Made by a program: the position numbers and the translations under genes | The notes under the pieces: generated by a model | What the model was told of the DNA's origin: nothing | What the model saw: the letters and a program-made list of their open reading frames with translations, nothing else | Databases searched by the model: none | DNA from: Bordetella parapertussis | GTDB lineage: Bacteria; Pseudomonadota; Gammaproteobacteria; Burkholderiales; Burkholderiaceae_C | DNA length: 64,000 bases | Assembly: GCA_945870575.1 (NCBI GenBank) | Contig: CAMBSK010000011.1 | Location: forward strand, 1 to 64,000 | Reading direction: 5' to 3' | Shown here: piece after piece, positions 47,406 to 56,473 of the stretch | Layout of the letters: each line of letters starts with the position of its first letter | Numbering within the stretch: position 1 is the first letter of the stretch

Positions 47406-49778
47406 ATGTACGAAGCAAACAACGCCAGCAGTCACAGACTGCACCAGTTTCTGGCCGATATGACCAGGCTGGTTGATACCGCCCCCCAAGAAGCCGAACT
47501 GCTGGCTCAAGGCCGTCGCATGTTGCAAAACCTGTTGCAACAGGACGATTGGCTGCACCCTGAACTGGCGCAAGCCCATCCCGCCCATTACCAGCAGTAC
47601 CTGATTTATGCCGATCCGCAAGACCGGTTCTCGGTGGTCAGCTTTGTCTGGGGACCGGGCCAGTCCACGCCCATCCATGATCACACCGTTTGGGGTTTGA
47701 TAGGCATGCTGCGCGGCAGCGAATCCTGTCAGCCTTACAGCCGCATGTCGGATGGCCGCTGGGTGCCGGCCGGTTTTCAAATTGACATGCTGCCCGGCGA
47801 CATCGAAGCCGTCTCGCCGCGCATAGGCGATGTGCATAAAGTATGGAACGCATTGCCCGGCCAGGTGTCCATCAGTATCCATGTGTATGGCGGCAACATC
47901 GGCAAGATAGAACGCCACAGTTACCGAGAAGACGGCACGCGCAGCAACTTCGTGTCCGGTTACTCTAATGTGCTGCCTGTGACGGCAGTTTCCCCAACTG
48001 CACTAGCACCAGTGGCCATGGCTTCGCAAACGCCGCAGGCGCCTGTGACAACCGCACCCCATGCACCGCACACATCCGCCGCGCCTTTAGCCTTGTTTGC
48101 GGATTCTTCAGCAACAGCTGATGCCACTGTGTCTGACAGACCACTTAATCAACTGCCGGACGACGCTTTCGACACAACCACGGCTGCTTATGCTGTCGCC
48201 ACCTTTCAAGACGTGCGCCAGACCTTGCTGGACAAACAGGAAATCGCTCTGGTCGATGTGCGCGAAGAAGACATTTATGCGCAAAGCCATCCGCTGTTTG
48301 CCGTCAACCTGTCTTATGGCCGCATCGAATGCGAAGCCCGCTTGCGCATACCGCGCCTGGACACTGCGTTGGTGTTGCTAGACAACGGCGAGGGTTTGAC
48401 GCTGCGTGCAGCACAGGTGTTGGCGCGCATGGGCTACACGCAGATAAGTACTCTTCAAAACGGTTTGAGCGGCTGGGCAGCCGCCGGCGGTGAGTTGTTC
48501 CGCGACGTCAATGTGCCCGGCAAAGCCTTCGGCGAACTGGTCGAATCCAAACGCAAGACACCGTCTATGTCGGCCACCGAGGTCAAGGCCTTGATCGACA
48601 GCGACGCCGACATGGTGGTGCTGGACGCCAGACGTTTTGACGAATACCAGACCATGAGCATCCCGGGCGCCATCAGCGTGCCCGGCGCGGAACTGGTGCT
48701 GCGTGCGCGCAGCCTGGCGCCAAGCGCAACCACACGCATCGTGGTGAACTGCGCGGGCCGCACGCGCAGCATCATCGGTACCCAATCGTTGGTGAACGCA
48801 GGCATCCCTAACCCTGTGTGCGCCTTGCGCAACGGCACCATAGGCTGGACGCTGGCTGGGCTGGCGCTGGAGCACAAAGCCAGTCAAGTTTTCGGCGAGG
48901 TCAACGACGCTGACCGCAAAAAAGCCGCTGCCTCTGCACTGGCGTTGCTGTTTCGCGCCGGCGTGCAACGCATAGACAAACAGGACTTGCAAGCCTTGCT
49001 AGCCGAGGCTACACGCAACACCTATGTGTTTGACGTTCGCACGCCCGAAGAGTTCGCGCTCGGTCATCTGCCTGGCGCGCGCAGCGCACCGGGCGGGCAA
49101 CTGGTGCAGGAAACCGACCACCATGTCGGTGTGCGCGGTGCGCGCATCGTGCTGTACGACGACGACGGGGTACGCGCCTCCATGACGGCCTCATGGCTGG
49201 CGCAAATGGGCTGGGATACTTACGTTCTCAAAGACCTCAAGCCCGGGGATTTGCAAGACACCGGCGTGCTTGATTACGCCTTGCCCGAGCCGCTGGCACC
49301 AGTGGCTGAAGTCGATCCGGTCACGCTCAAGGAATGGCTGGCCAACCGCAGCAACCTGAGCATGGTCATCGATGTGGGCGACAGCGCCACCTATATCAAA
49401 AGGCACATACCGGGCGCCTGGTGGCTGCTCAGATCACAACTGGCCCAGGACTTCAGCCGAGTGCACAAAGCCAACCGCTATGTGCTGACCTGTGCCGACG
49501 GGCGGGCTTCGCGTTACGCGGTCGCCGAATTGCAACCACTGCTGCGCTCAGGTGTGCAGGTGCTGTGGCTGAGCGGCGGCAATGCAGCCTGGATGGCGCA
49601 AGGTTTCAGCACCCAGCAAGGCGAGTCCTACCTGGCGAGTCCGCGGATTGACCGTTACCGCCGACCCTATGAAGGCACCGACAACCCGGCGCAGGCCATG
49701 CAAGCCTACCTGGACTGGGAATACGGCCTGGTAGAACAGCTGCGCAAGGACGGCAGCCACCATTTCAAAGTGATTTAG
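47406..49778 (+). CDS. Cysteine-dioxygenase-type domain fused to four rhodanese domains
   Basis: A 790-residue fusion. Residues 1-190 are a cupin-type thiol dioxygenase (cysteine or 3-mercaptopropionate dioxygenase family) with Fe ligands probably H91 and H93 (PIHDHTVWG) and H144 (GDVHKVWN). A Pro/Ala/Thr-rich linker covers about 195-255. Four rhodanese-like domains follow (about 270-370, 385-490, 535-625, 640-745). Domains 2 and 4 have the active-site Cys (C449 in NCAGRTRS, C696 in TCADGRAS), while 1 and 3 lack it (LLDNGEG, D326; LYDDDG, D585), giving two inactive-active pairs like thiosulfate sulfurtransferases. Its job probably links thiol oxidation to sulfane-sulfur transfer. It is divergent from aroE and close to the sox-like genes. 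Confidence 0.87.
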   Translation: MYEANNASSHRLHQFLADMTRLVDTAPQEAELLAQGRRMLQNLLQQDDWLHPELAQAHPAHYQQYLIYADPQDRFSVVSFVWGPGQSTPIHDHTVWGLIGMLRGSESCQPYSRMSDGRWVPAGFQIDMLPGDIEAVSPRIGDVHKVWNALPGQVSISIHVYGGNIGKIERHSYREDGTRSNFVSGYSNVLPVTAVSPTALAPVAMASQTPQAPVTTAPHAPHTSAAPLALFADSSATADATVSDRPLNQLPDDAFDTTTAAYAVATFQDVRQTLLDKQEIALVDVREEDIYAQSHPLFAVNLSYGRIECEARLRIPRLDTALVLLDNGEGLTLRAAQVLARMGYTQISTLQNGLSGWAAAGGELFRDVNVPGKAFGELVESKRKTPSMSATEVKALIDSDADMVVLDARRFDEYQTMSIPGAISVPGAELVLRARSLAPSATTRIVVNCAGRTRSIIGTQSLVNAGIPNPVCALRNGTIGWTLAGLALEHKASQVFGEVNDADRKKAAASALALLFRAGVQRIDKQDLQALLAEATRNTYVFDVRTPEEFALGHLPGARSAPGGQLVQETDHHVGVRGARIVLYDDDGVRASMTASWLAQMGWDTYVLKDLKPGDLQDTGVLDYALPEPLAPVAEVDPVTLKEWLANRSNLSMVIDVGDSATYIKRHIPGAWWLLRSQLAQDFSRVHKANRYVLTCADGRASRYAVAELQPLLRSGVQVLWLSGGNAAWMAQGFSTQQGESYLASPRIDRYRRPYEGTDNPAQAMQAYLDWEYGLVEQLRKDGSHHFKVI

Positions 49779-51003
49779 CCAAAGCCTGCACCCAAGCCAG
49801 TTGGCGCGGCAAACACACGGTTTGCAAGTCATAGCGTTCGATAGCTCGCGCTCGCGCCGCCTCACCCAAGCGCTGGCGTTCAGCGGGTTCATTCATCAAC
49901 CGGTTGATGCCTTGCACCCAGGCGGCTACATCAAAAAACGGCAGCAAGCGGCCGGTGACGCCGTGTTGAATCGCTTCGTGCACAGGCCCAGTGTCGCTGG
50001 CCAGAATGGCGCAACCGCTGCTCATGGCCTCTATCAAACTCCAGCTCAACACAAACGGGTAGGTCAGGTAGACATGAACCCGGCTGATTTGCAGCATGGT
50101 GAGGAACTGCGGGTAACTCAGCCTGCCCAGAAAATGCACGCGCTGCCAATCGCTGTCCGGGATTTGAGCGCGCACTTCGTCGATGAAGATTTGCTTCCAA
50201 GTTTTTCCCTCAGGCGCTTTGGCACCATAACTCACGCTGTCGCCGCCGACGATCAACACCTGCGCCTGCGGGCGCAGCCGCAGCACCCTGGGCAGGGCAC
50301 GCATAAAGATGTGGTATCCACGGTAGGGCTCGAGGTTGCGGCTGACAAAAGTCAGCACTTCGTCGTCCCGCGACCAACTGCGTCCATCCTCTAAGCTCAA
50401 CCTGGTAGCCGGGTCAGGCCGAATGGCGACGGTATCAATGCCGTCGTGCACCACCGTGATTTTTTCGCGCATGGACGGGTCATAGGTTTGCGCCTGCCAG
50501 TGGGTGGGCGAGACGGCTGCTTCCACGCTCTGATGCTGCAAAACGGCAACCGCATTTTTCAACAGCAAACGGCTGTCGGCACTGATTTCGGGTTTGGAGA
50601 ATTCTGGATCGAAATGCACATCCTGACCCTCGGACTGGTAGAACATTTCGTAAAACAAACCTAGGCGGGTGTCGGGCCAGACCTGTTTGATGAACAGGCT
50701 TTCGCCCCAGGACGGATGCGCAATCACCACATCCGGATAAAACCCCTGTTGCTTGAATTGCATAGCCCAATGCAACACCGCTTCGCCGCGAATGACCTTG
50801 GCTTCCACGTCGATGATCCACGGGTGAATCCCGGGCGTGCTGCTGCGTTTGGGGAAATAAGTATGCACCTGCACGCCTTGCCACAACATGCCGGGTTTGT
50901 TGGCCAGCAGCAGCGCATGCACTTCGTGGCCGGCAGCAGCCAGAGCCGGTGCCAGGTGTTTGAACTGACCCGGGAAATTTTGATGTAGAAAAAGAACCTT
51001 CAA
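49765..51003 (-). CDS. Group 1 glycosyltransferase
   Basis: A 412-residue GT-B fold transferase of family GT4. The N-terminal half starts FLHQNFPGQFKHLAPAL; the C-terminal half has SRNLEPYRGYHIFMRALP, VHFLGRLSYPQFLTMLQ and the donor-binding LIEAMSSGCAILASDTGPV (EX7E-type). It probably adds a sugar to an envelope polysaccharide or lipid. The stop overlaps the end of the convergent dioxygenase-rhodanese gene by 14 bp. It shares a 4-bp overlap with the cytochrome b561 gene. Confidence 0.88.
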   Translation of the reverse strand: MKVLFLHQNFPGQFKHLAPALAAAGHEVHALLLANKPGMLWQGVQVHTYFPKRSSTPGIHPWIIDVEAKVIRGEAVLHWAMQFKQQGFYPDVVIAHPSWGESLFIKQVWPDTRLGLFYEMFYQSEGQDVHFDPEFSKPEISADSRLLLKNAVAVLQHQSVEAAVSPTHWQAQTYDPSMREKITVVHDGIDTVAIRPDPATRLSLEDGRSWSRDDEVLTFVSRNLEPYRGYHIFMRALPRVLRLRPQAQVLIVGGDSVSYGAKAPEGKTWKQIFIDEVRAQIPDSDWQRVHFLGRLSYPQFLTMLQISRVHVYLTYPFVLSWSLIEAMSSGCAILASDTGPVHEAIQHGVTGRLLPFFDVAAWVQGINRLMNEPAERQRLGEAARARAIERYDLQTVCLPRQLAWVQALAKSL

Positions 51004-51596
51004 TTGTCAGCAGCTCGGCCCCAGCTCATGCGTTGCAGCAAACCGTCACGCTTGACCAGCACGTGCCAGACCACGGCTGCCAGATGCAAGGCGATCAAAG
51101 CCATGAATAGGAGAGCAAAAAGTTCGTGCACTTCGCTCAACAAAGCTTTCATGTCCGGCTGCGGTTCAAACAAACGCGGCAACGTGTTGCCAAAGAACTT
51201 AATGGGGTATTGAGAAAAATTAGAACCAATGAAACCGGACAAGGGCATGGCCACCATACACACGTACATCAAACCGTGGTTCAACTTTGAGACGATGTGT
51301 TGCCAGGTGCCGGGCGCGGTGACTGCCGCAGGTGCCGGGTGGCTGATGCGCCAGCCCATTCGCCAAACAATAAACACTGCGATCACCAGGCCTATGGATT
51401 TGTGAATATTGAACCAGCCGCCCCGATAACCCGGCGGTTCTTTGGGCAGGTCTACCATCCACAGACCCAGCACCAATTGACCGATCAATGCCAGAGCCAG
51501 CAACCAGTGCAACAGCACCAGAATCCGGTCATAACGCTTTGTGTCAGCTTCGTGCGCGCCGGCGTCTGCATCAGAAATCAAGTTGTCGTTAGCCAT
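51000..51596 (-). CDS. Cytochrome b561-family protein
   Basis: A 198-residue di-haem membrane cytochrome with four hydrophobic segments. Candidate haem-ligand histidines lie in LVLLHWLLALALI (residue ~30), FNIHKSIGL (~64), HGLMYVCMVAM (~106) and LIALHLAAVVWHVL (~170). The family moves electrons across the membrane or from quinol to superoxide or cytochromes. The gene is transcribed with the glycosyltransferase (ATGA overlap); the link is not obviously functional. Confidence 0.87.
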   Translation of the reverse strand: MANDNLISDADAGAHEADTKRYDRILVLLHWLLALALIGQLVLGLWMVDLPKEPPGYRGGWFNIHKSIGLVIAVFIVWRMGWRISHPAPAAVTAPGTWQHIVSKLNHGLMYVCMVAMPLSGFIGSNFSQYPIKFFGNTLPRLFEPQPDMKALLSEVHELFALLFMALIALHLAAVVWHVLVKRDGLLQRMSWGRAADN

Positions 51597-51784
51597 GTCA
51601 GCGTCCGTTCAAAAAGAGAGTGCTAAGTGTGCCACGACTCAAGCGAAAGGCTCAATACCGTCATTCCCCCGAAAGTCGGCAGTACAGACGGCTAAGTTAT
51701 TATCCTGCCCACTCTTTGGCCGCTGCGGCTTTGGTTGCCATATTAAGCCGCAGACAATTGGCATTTTTTGACAGGTGGTTAGTT

Positions 51785-52465
51785 TTGAAGTCTTTTTTAA
51801 AGCGGCTTAAGACAGCCAATCCCAAGTGGGACGTAGAACCTTTGTGGTTTGAATGGCTGGTGTTGCTGGGTTTGTTTATTTTTTCCACTTGGTTGTTGGG
51901 CATCAAAGGCGTATGGCAGCTGCTAATCAGCTCTGACCCTACCGGCATCACGCTGGTCATCATCGTGGTGTTTGCGGTGTCCACCCTCTGGTGCGGTGTG
52001 CGATCGCGCGAACTCGCGCGTCAACGCCAACTGCTTGACAAGGCAGCCGCTCGCGGACTTGAAGGTCTGCTCAAAACCGAATGCTGGGCTGGTGAATACT
52101 GGGCCGCACTGGCCGCCAATCCTCAGGACAGCGGCGCTCCGTTGGATTTGCTGATGGAGAAAACCCATGGTCCGCATTCGACAGCCTGGTGGGTCAACGG
52201 GGTACAACTCAAACTGGGATTGCTGGGCAAGGTCATCGGGTTTTCTGTACTGGCCATGCAAATCGGTCAAATACAAAACTTCGACCCCAGCCAGGCGCAG
52301 GATTTGTTGCGCAACCTCACCTCAGGCCTGGGCGTGGCCTTGCTGACCACCATGGTCGGTCTGATCGGAAATATTTTGCTGGGCTTGCAACTCACACGCA
52401 TGGACCGCTTCGCCGACCAATTGCTGGGTCAGGCACAACGCCACGGATTGATCATCGGTCGCTGA
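51785..52465 (+). CDS. MotA/TolQ/ExbB-type proton-channel protein, first gene of a four-gene envelope cluster
   Basis: A protein of about 226 residues with three membrane segments: FEWLVLLGLFIFSTWLLGI and GITLVIIVVFAVSTLWCGV near the N-terminus, a cytoplasmic loop, and a C-terminal LTSGLGVALLTTMVGLIGNILLGLQL, which matches the last helix of ExbB/TolQ/MotA proteins. These use proton flow to drive work at the envelope. The start is uncertain: TTG 51785 has AGGTGG upstream, while the frame stays open to 51620. No flagellar, ton or tol partners are adjacent, so the partner must be the next gene. Confidence 0.72.
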   Translation: MKSFLKRLKTANPKWDVEPLWFEWLVLLGLFIFSTWLLGIKGVWQLLISSDPTGITLVIIVVFAVSTLWCGVRSRELARQRQLLDKAAARGLEGLLKTECWAGEYWAALAANPQDSGAPLDLLMEKTHGPHSTAWWVNGVQLKLGLLGKVIGFSVLAMQIGQIQNFDPSQAQDLLRNLTSGLGVALLTTMVGLIGNILLGLQLTRMDRFADQLLGQAQRHGLIIGR

Positions 52466-52480
52466 CGCGATTGACACGCC

Positions 52481-53110
52481 ATGCGCAAAAACCGTTTTTC
52501 CCGCGAGCCTGAGGTCGATCCTTTTTACGACATGTTGTTCAACATGCTGATCGCCTTCGTCTTTTGTTTCATCATTGCGCTGCTGGCCATGAACCCCAAG
52601 GCCACCAAAAGCGGGGACATTCCTGCCAAAGCCGAATTCATCATCACCTTGTCCTGGCCGGACATGGACCCGAATGACTTAGACCTGTGGTTGCAAGGCC
52701 CCTCCGGTGAAAGTGTGTGGTTTCGCAACCGCGAAGCCGATTTGATGCACCTGGATCGCGACGACCGCGGCAACTCCAACAACACCATCATGGTCAATGG
52801 CAATAAAGTGGTCAATCCCTTGCGCCAGGAAGTGGTGACCATACGCAGCATCGTGCCAGGTGAATACGTCATTAACGCGCACTATTACGAAACCAAAGAC
52901 ATAGACGCCAGTGACCCTAAAGCAGGCCAACCGGTGTTGGCAACGCTGTCCGTTATCAAGGTCAATCCCAAGGCCGAGGTGGTGTTTTACGGCCAGTCCA
53001 CGCTGCAAGCACGCGGCAAGGAAGTCACCATGGCCAGATTCACAGTTACTCCCGAAGGTGGTGTAGACAATGTCAACACCATCCCCAAAAACTTAATCAA
53101 GTCTTTCTGA
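52481..53110 (+). CDS. ExbD/MotB-like anchored protein with DUF2135 (YfaP-like) domain
   Basis: A 209-residue protein. Residues 13-38 (VDPFYDMLFNMLIAFVFCFIIALLAM) form a membrane helix with an acidic residue, in the place expected of an ExbD/MotB partner. The exported part starts AEFIITLSWPDMDPNDLDLWLQGPSGE, close to the DUF2135/YfaP pattern of a Ca-binding-like beta sandwich, followed by a second beta region with PGEYVINAHYYETKD. It is 15 bp after the ExbB-like gene. The pair resembles a proton-driven motor with an unusual exported head. Function unknown. Confidence 0.68.
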   Translation: MRKNRFSREPEVDPFYDMLFNMLIAFVFCFIIALLAMNPKATKSGDIPAKAEFIITLSWPDMDPNDLDLWLQGPSGESVWFRNREADLMHLDRDDRGNSNNTIMVNGNKVVNPLRQEVVTIRSIVPGEYVINAHYYETKDIDASDPKAGQPVLATLSVIKVNPKAEVVFYGQSTLQARGKEVTMARFTVTPEGGVDNVNTIPKNLIKSF

Positions 53111-53111
53111 T

Positions 53112-53609
53112 ATGACGCTGACCTTCATCATTGTTTTTGCGCTCATCGCTTTGTTGTTGGCGTTGGCGCTGGTGTATTCCAACTGGCCGAACTGGCTCAA
53201 GGGTTTGCTGGCTCTGGCTGTCAGCTGTTTTTATTTCTTCGGTTTCGGCGCTGTGCATTCGCTGCTGGGTATTCCCAGCACCGACGCGCTGCCAGATCGT
53301 TTCGTCATGCTCGCCGCCTTGGTTGACGAGCCGCGCGGTAAATTCCCCGGTGCCTTGTATGTCTGGGTCACACCGATTGAAGAAGGCGAAAACTTTTTAC
53401 AACCGCGTGCTTACAGACTGCCCTATACACGTAGCTTGCACGAACAAATTTCGGATGGCATGCGCAAGGGCCGCGAAGGCGTGCCGCAAATGGGCACTGC
53501 TGAAGTCAAGCAAGGTAACGGCAAGGGCTCCAGTTGGCTCAACCCCGGCAGTGATGAACAAGAAGTCAAGATCATGGACTTGCCCACGCCTCAGGTGCCG
53601 GAAAAATGA
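53112..53609 (+). CDS. Membrane protein of the ExbB/DUF2135 cluster
   Basis: A 165-residue protein with two N-terminal membrane segments (residues 3-22 and 28-48) and a soluble part with no family I recognise. The soluble part ends with a Lys/Glu/Pro-rich tail (IMDLPTPQVPEK). It begins 1 bp after the previous stop and overlaps the lipoprotein gene by 4 bp, so it belongs to the same operon. Codon use and context look native, but function is unknown. Confidence 0.65.
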   Translation: MTLTFIIVFALIALLLALALVYSNWPNWLKGLLALAVSCFYFFGFGAVHSLLGIPSTDALPDRFVMLAALVDEPRGKFPGALYVWVTPIEEGENFLQPRAYRLPYTRSLHEQISDGMRKGREGVPQMGTAEVKQGNGKGSSWLNPGSDEQEVKIMDLPTPQVPEK

Positions 53610-54328
53610 AGATGCGCATTTCCCTGCTTGCCCTGAGTGCTGCGCTTGTGCTCAGCGCCTGCGATCAACCGGTCAAAGAAAATGCCTTGTTCCCGCTGGC
53701 CGCCGGCAAAAGCTGGACTTACCAGGTTGAAACCGTGTATGACGAACCTGACGGTAAAACATTGCGCTACACACTGGAAATGCGCAACTTGGGCAGCGCG
53801 GCATTGGCCGACGGCAGCACCGCTTGGATACGCCGCAGCAGCAACGGCCATGAATACTGGCTAACCACTGACGATAAAGTCATTAGCCGCGTGGCCATGA
53901 AAATACCGACCAAAGGCCAGGCATACATGGACCCCGAGCCCCGCACCGTCTTGCCACAAGCGCCGACGCTTGGCAGCAGCTGGACCAGCACCACCGTGCC
54001 GTATTTTTTACGCCGCCGCAACGAACAACCCTCTGAATTCAGGTACCTGGATAAATTCAAAAATATGCCTATGGTTTTTACCGTGGCCGACATGGACGTC
54101 AAGATCAGCACACCGGCCGGGCAGTTTGAACACTGCATGCGGGTCGACAGCAAAATGGCCATGATGCTGTGGAACGATCAGGCCAACGCCTACAAGCCCA
54201 CGGACTTGACGACCCGCGAGTGGTACTGTCCGGATGTAGGTCTGGTGCAAGTGGAACGCGATGAGCCGACCACCGCCAAATTTTTTCAAGGCGGCAGCAT
54301 GCGCATGAAGCTGCTTCACTACGAGTGA
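53606..54328 (+). CDS. Lipoprotein, last gene of the ExbB/DUF2135 cluster
   Basis: A 240-residue protein with a lipoprotein signal (MKMRISLLALSAALVLSAC; lipobox LSAC, Cys at 19). The mature part is beta-rich and starts with ENALFPLAAGKSWTYQVET, a stretch also seen in uncharacterised secreted proteins. It ends with an REWYCPDVGLVQVERDE segment. It overlaps the preceding gene by 4 bp. The probable location is the outer membrane facing the periplasm, since the residue after the Cys is Asp-Gln (position +2 Asp would normally favour inner-membrane retention in E. coli). Role unknown. Confidence 0.7.
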   Translation: MKMRISLLALSAALVLSACDQPVKENALFPLAAGKSWTYQVETVYDEPDGKTLRYTLEMRNLGSAALADGSTAWIRRSSNGHEYWLTTDDKVISRVAMKIPTKGQAYMDPEPRTVLPQAPTLGSSWTSTTVPYFLRRRNEQPSEFRYLDKFKNMPMVFTVADMDVKISTPAGQFEHCMRVDSKMAMMLWNDQANAYKPTDLTTREWYCPDVGLVQVERDEPTTAKFFQGGSMRMKLLHYE

Positions 54329-54471
54329 TCGATCGACCTTCAAGCTGTCGCTAGTCTTACGAGCGAAAAACACCATTGCTTCGCGCATTGAATTTTTTTC
54401 AATCATCCCTACATCAAACTGACATTTGAGTCTGTATCGTTTTGAGAAATTCAACCGCTTGAATAACCCAA

Positions 54472-54541
54472 CTAGGGTTTGCACTAGGCAGGGTCTTATA
54501 CAAGTCTAGGAAAATTCCACTCGTTAGTTGTGTTCTCCTAG
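54472..54541. promoter_or_regulatory. Cluster of CTAG-containing motifs upstream of the PQQ dehydrogenase
   Basis: Four CTAG tetranucleotides lie at 54472, 54484, 54506 and 54538 in the leader of the PQQ alcohol dehydrogenase gene, and one more lies at 54351. The first two are in the repeated ACTAGG. CTAG is rare in many proteobacterial genomes, so the clustering may be an operator. This is only a visual observation. Confidence 0.3.
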
Positions 54542-54563
54542 TTAAAACCCTGAAGGATTTTTT

Positions 54564-56243
54564 ATGAAACTGTTAATTAAGTCAGTCGCATTGGCTGCTA
54601 CTTTGGGTGCTGCCGCCTTGGCCAGCGCCCAAAGCTGGCCAATTTACGGCGGCGACGCTGGCAATCAGCGTTACAGCCAAGCCGGTCAAATCACCCCGGC
54701 CAACGTCAACAAATTGAACGTCAAATGGGCGCTGCAACTCGGCACCAACCGTTCACAGGAATCCACACCTATTCTGGTGGGTGATACCCTGTACGTGACT
54801 TCTTCTTTCGGCCCGAAAAACGTTTTTGCTGTGAACGCAAAAACCGGTGAAGTCCGTTGGAAATACTCACCTGAAATGCCAAAAGGCGTTGATCAGTATG
54901 CTTGTTGCGACGTTGTCAACCGCGGCGTTTCTTACAACGACGGCAAGATTTTCTTTGGCCGCCTGGACGCACAAATCACTGCACTCGACGCCAAAACCGG
55001 CAAGGAAATCTGGACCTCTAAAGTGGTGGATTACACCCAAGGTTCCGCCATCACTTCACCCCCCACCCTTGTCAAGAACATGGTCATCACCGGCTTTGCC
55101 GGCGGTGAATACGGTGTTCGCGGCGCCATCGTCGCTTTGGACCAAGCCACCGGCAAGGAAATCTGGCGTACCCACACCGTTCCGCTCGGCAACGAAAAAA
55201 ATGCTGACACTTGGAAAGGTGACTCAGGCAAAACCGGCGGCGGCGCTGCATGGTTCGTCGGTTCTTACGATCCCAAGCTGAACCTGATTTACTACGGCAC
55301 CAGCAATCCTGCGCCTTGGTCTGCCATTGTTCGCGGCAATGACACTTCCGATGTCGGCAAGTTCACCAATCTGTACACGGCTTCTGTGGTGGCTATGAAC
55401 CCTGACACAGGCAACATCGTGTGGCACTACCAGTTCACACCGCATGATGCATGGGACTATGACGGCGTGAATGAATTGGTGCTGGCTGACCTGCCTATCG
55501 ACGGCAAGACAGTTCCGGTCCTGATGCAGGCTAACCGTAACGGCTTCTTCTACGTGATTGACCGCGCTAACGGCAAACTTCTGTCTGCCAAACAGTTCGT
55601 TGACGGCGTCAACTGGGCCACCGGCATCGACATGAAAACCGGCGCTCCTATCGAAACCGCTAACAACGAAAAGCGTCCTCGCCTGAAAAAATGGGCCAAA
55701 GACATTTGCCCCAACCTGATTGGCGGCAAAAACTGGATGCCTATGTCTTACAACCCCAAAACAGGCCTGGTCTACATCCCGACCATGAACCTGTGTATGG
55801 ACCTCGAAGGCCTTCAAGAAGACTACAAACGCGGCCAGTTCTACCTAGGCGTGAACTTTGACTTGAGCAAAGTCGGTGCCGGCGGCCACGGTGGCGGTTT
55901 GAAAGCATGGGACCCCGTCAAGCAAAAACAAGTGTGGTTCAACAAAGAAGAACTGCCTTTCAACGGCGGCACCATGACCACTTCTACCGGTCTGGTTTTC
56001 GCAGGTGACATCAAAGGCGTGTTCCGCGCCATGGACGCCAAAACCGGCAAAGAACTGTGGAAGTTCAACACAGGTTCCGGCATCACTGCTGCTCCTATGA
56101 CCTACACACTCGACGGCAAGCAATACCTTGCAGTCGTGTCAGGCCGCATACTATCTATCCCTGCGTTCTTCGGACCACTGGGCGAGAGAATGGTTGCAGC
56201 CAGCCCTGAAGGCGGCACATTGTTTGTGTTCGCTTTGAACTGA
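54564..56243 (+). CDS. PQQ-dependent alcohol dehydrogenase, lanthanide type
   Basis: A 559-residue periplasmic quinoprotein with a signal peptide (cleavage near SAQ/SW at residue 22) and eight-bladed propeller tryptophan motifs. The vicinal disulfide is YACCDVV (C114-C115). The catalytic Asp is D298 in HDAWDYDGVNE, and a second Asp at D300, two residues later, marks lanthanide binding, as in XoxF and PedH; calcium enzymes have Ala or Ser there. The region DICPNLIGGKNWMPMSYNP is more like the PedH/ExaA alcohol dehydrogenases than XoxF. Its electron acceptor is probably the fused cytochrome downstream. A strong terminator follows, and AAGGA precedes the ATG. Confidence 0.9.
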   Translation: MKLLIKSVALAATLGAAALASAQSWPIYGGDAGNQRYSQAGQITPANVNKLNVKWALQLGTNRSQESTPILVGDTLYVTSSFGPKNVFAVNAKTGEVRWKYSPEMPKGVDQYACCDVVNRGVSYNDGKIFFGRLDAQITALDAKTGKEIWTSKVVDYTQGSAITSPPTLVKNMVITGFAGGEYGVRGAIVALDQATGKEIWRTHTVPLGNEKNADTWKGDSGKTGGGAAWFVGSYDPKLNLIYYGTSNPAPWSAIVRGNDTSDVGKFTNLYTASVVAMNPDTGNIVWHYQFTPHDAWDYDGVNELVLADLPIDGKTVPVLMQANRNGFFYVIDRANGKLLSAKQFVDGVNWATGIDMKTGAPIETANNEKRPRLKKWAKDICPNLIGGKNWMPMSYNPKTGLVYIPTMNLCMDLEGLQEDYKRGQFYLGVNFDLSKVGAGGHGGGLKAWDPVKQKQVWFNKEELPFNGGTMTTSTGLVFAGDIKGVFRAMDAKTGKELWKFNTGSGITAAPMTYTLDGKQYLAVVSGRILSIPAFFGPLGERMVAASPEGGTLFVFALN

Positions 56244-56260
56244 TCTGACGTAAGTTAAAA

Positions 56261-56286
56261 ACACCGCCCTCGGGCGGTGTTTTTTT
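56261..56286 (+). terminator. Rho-independent terminator after the PQQ dehydrogenase
   Basis: Perfect nine-base arms ACACCGCCC and GGGCGGTGT with a two-base TC loop are followed directly by a run of six T. This is a textbook intrinsic terminator, 17 bp after the dehydrogenase stop, so the following gene probably has its own promoter or gets read-through only. Confidence 0.95.
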
Positions 56287-56473
56287 ATCTGCACAAGAAG
56301 ACAATGCCAAAGCTAAGTTTCAAAACATTCTGCTCAAGCATCAATGAATGCTCAACAGCATTCAAGTTTCATACAGCCGAGTTTTTTGAAAGTTTGCTCA
56401 TCACGCGGATTGCTGCTTCACATTTTGACCCGCTGAATTCCAGCTTATTCCTTTCAACTTCAGGAGTTTTTAA

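Noticed and set aside
51785..53110. Zorya-type anti-phage system (ZorAB)
   Set aside because: The channel and anchored proteins are MotA/MotB-like in outline, but the second has a DUF2135-type domain rather than an OmpA-like one, and no ZorC/D/E-type nuclease or helicase is next to them.
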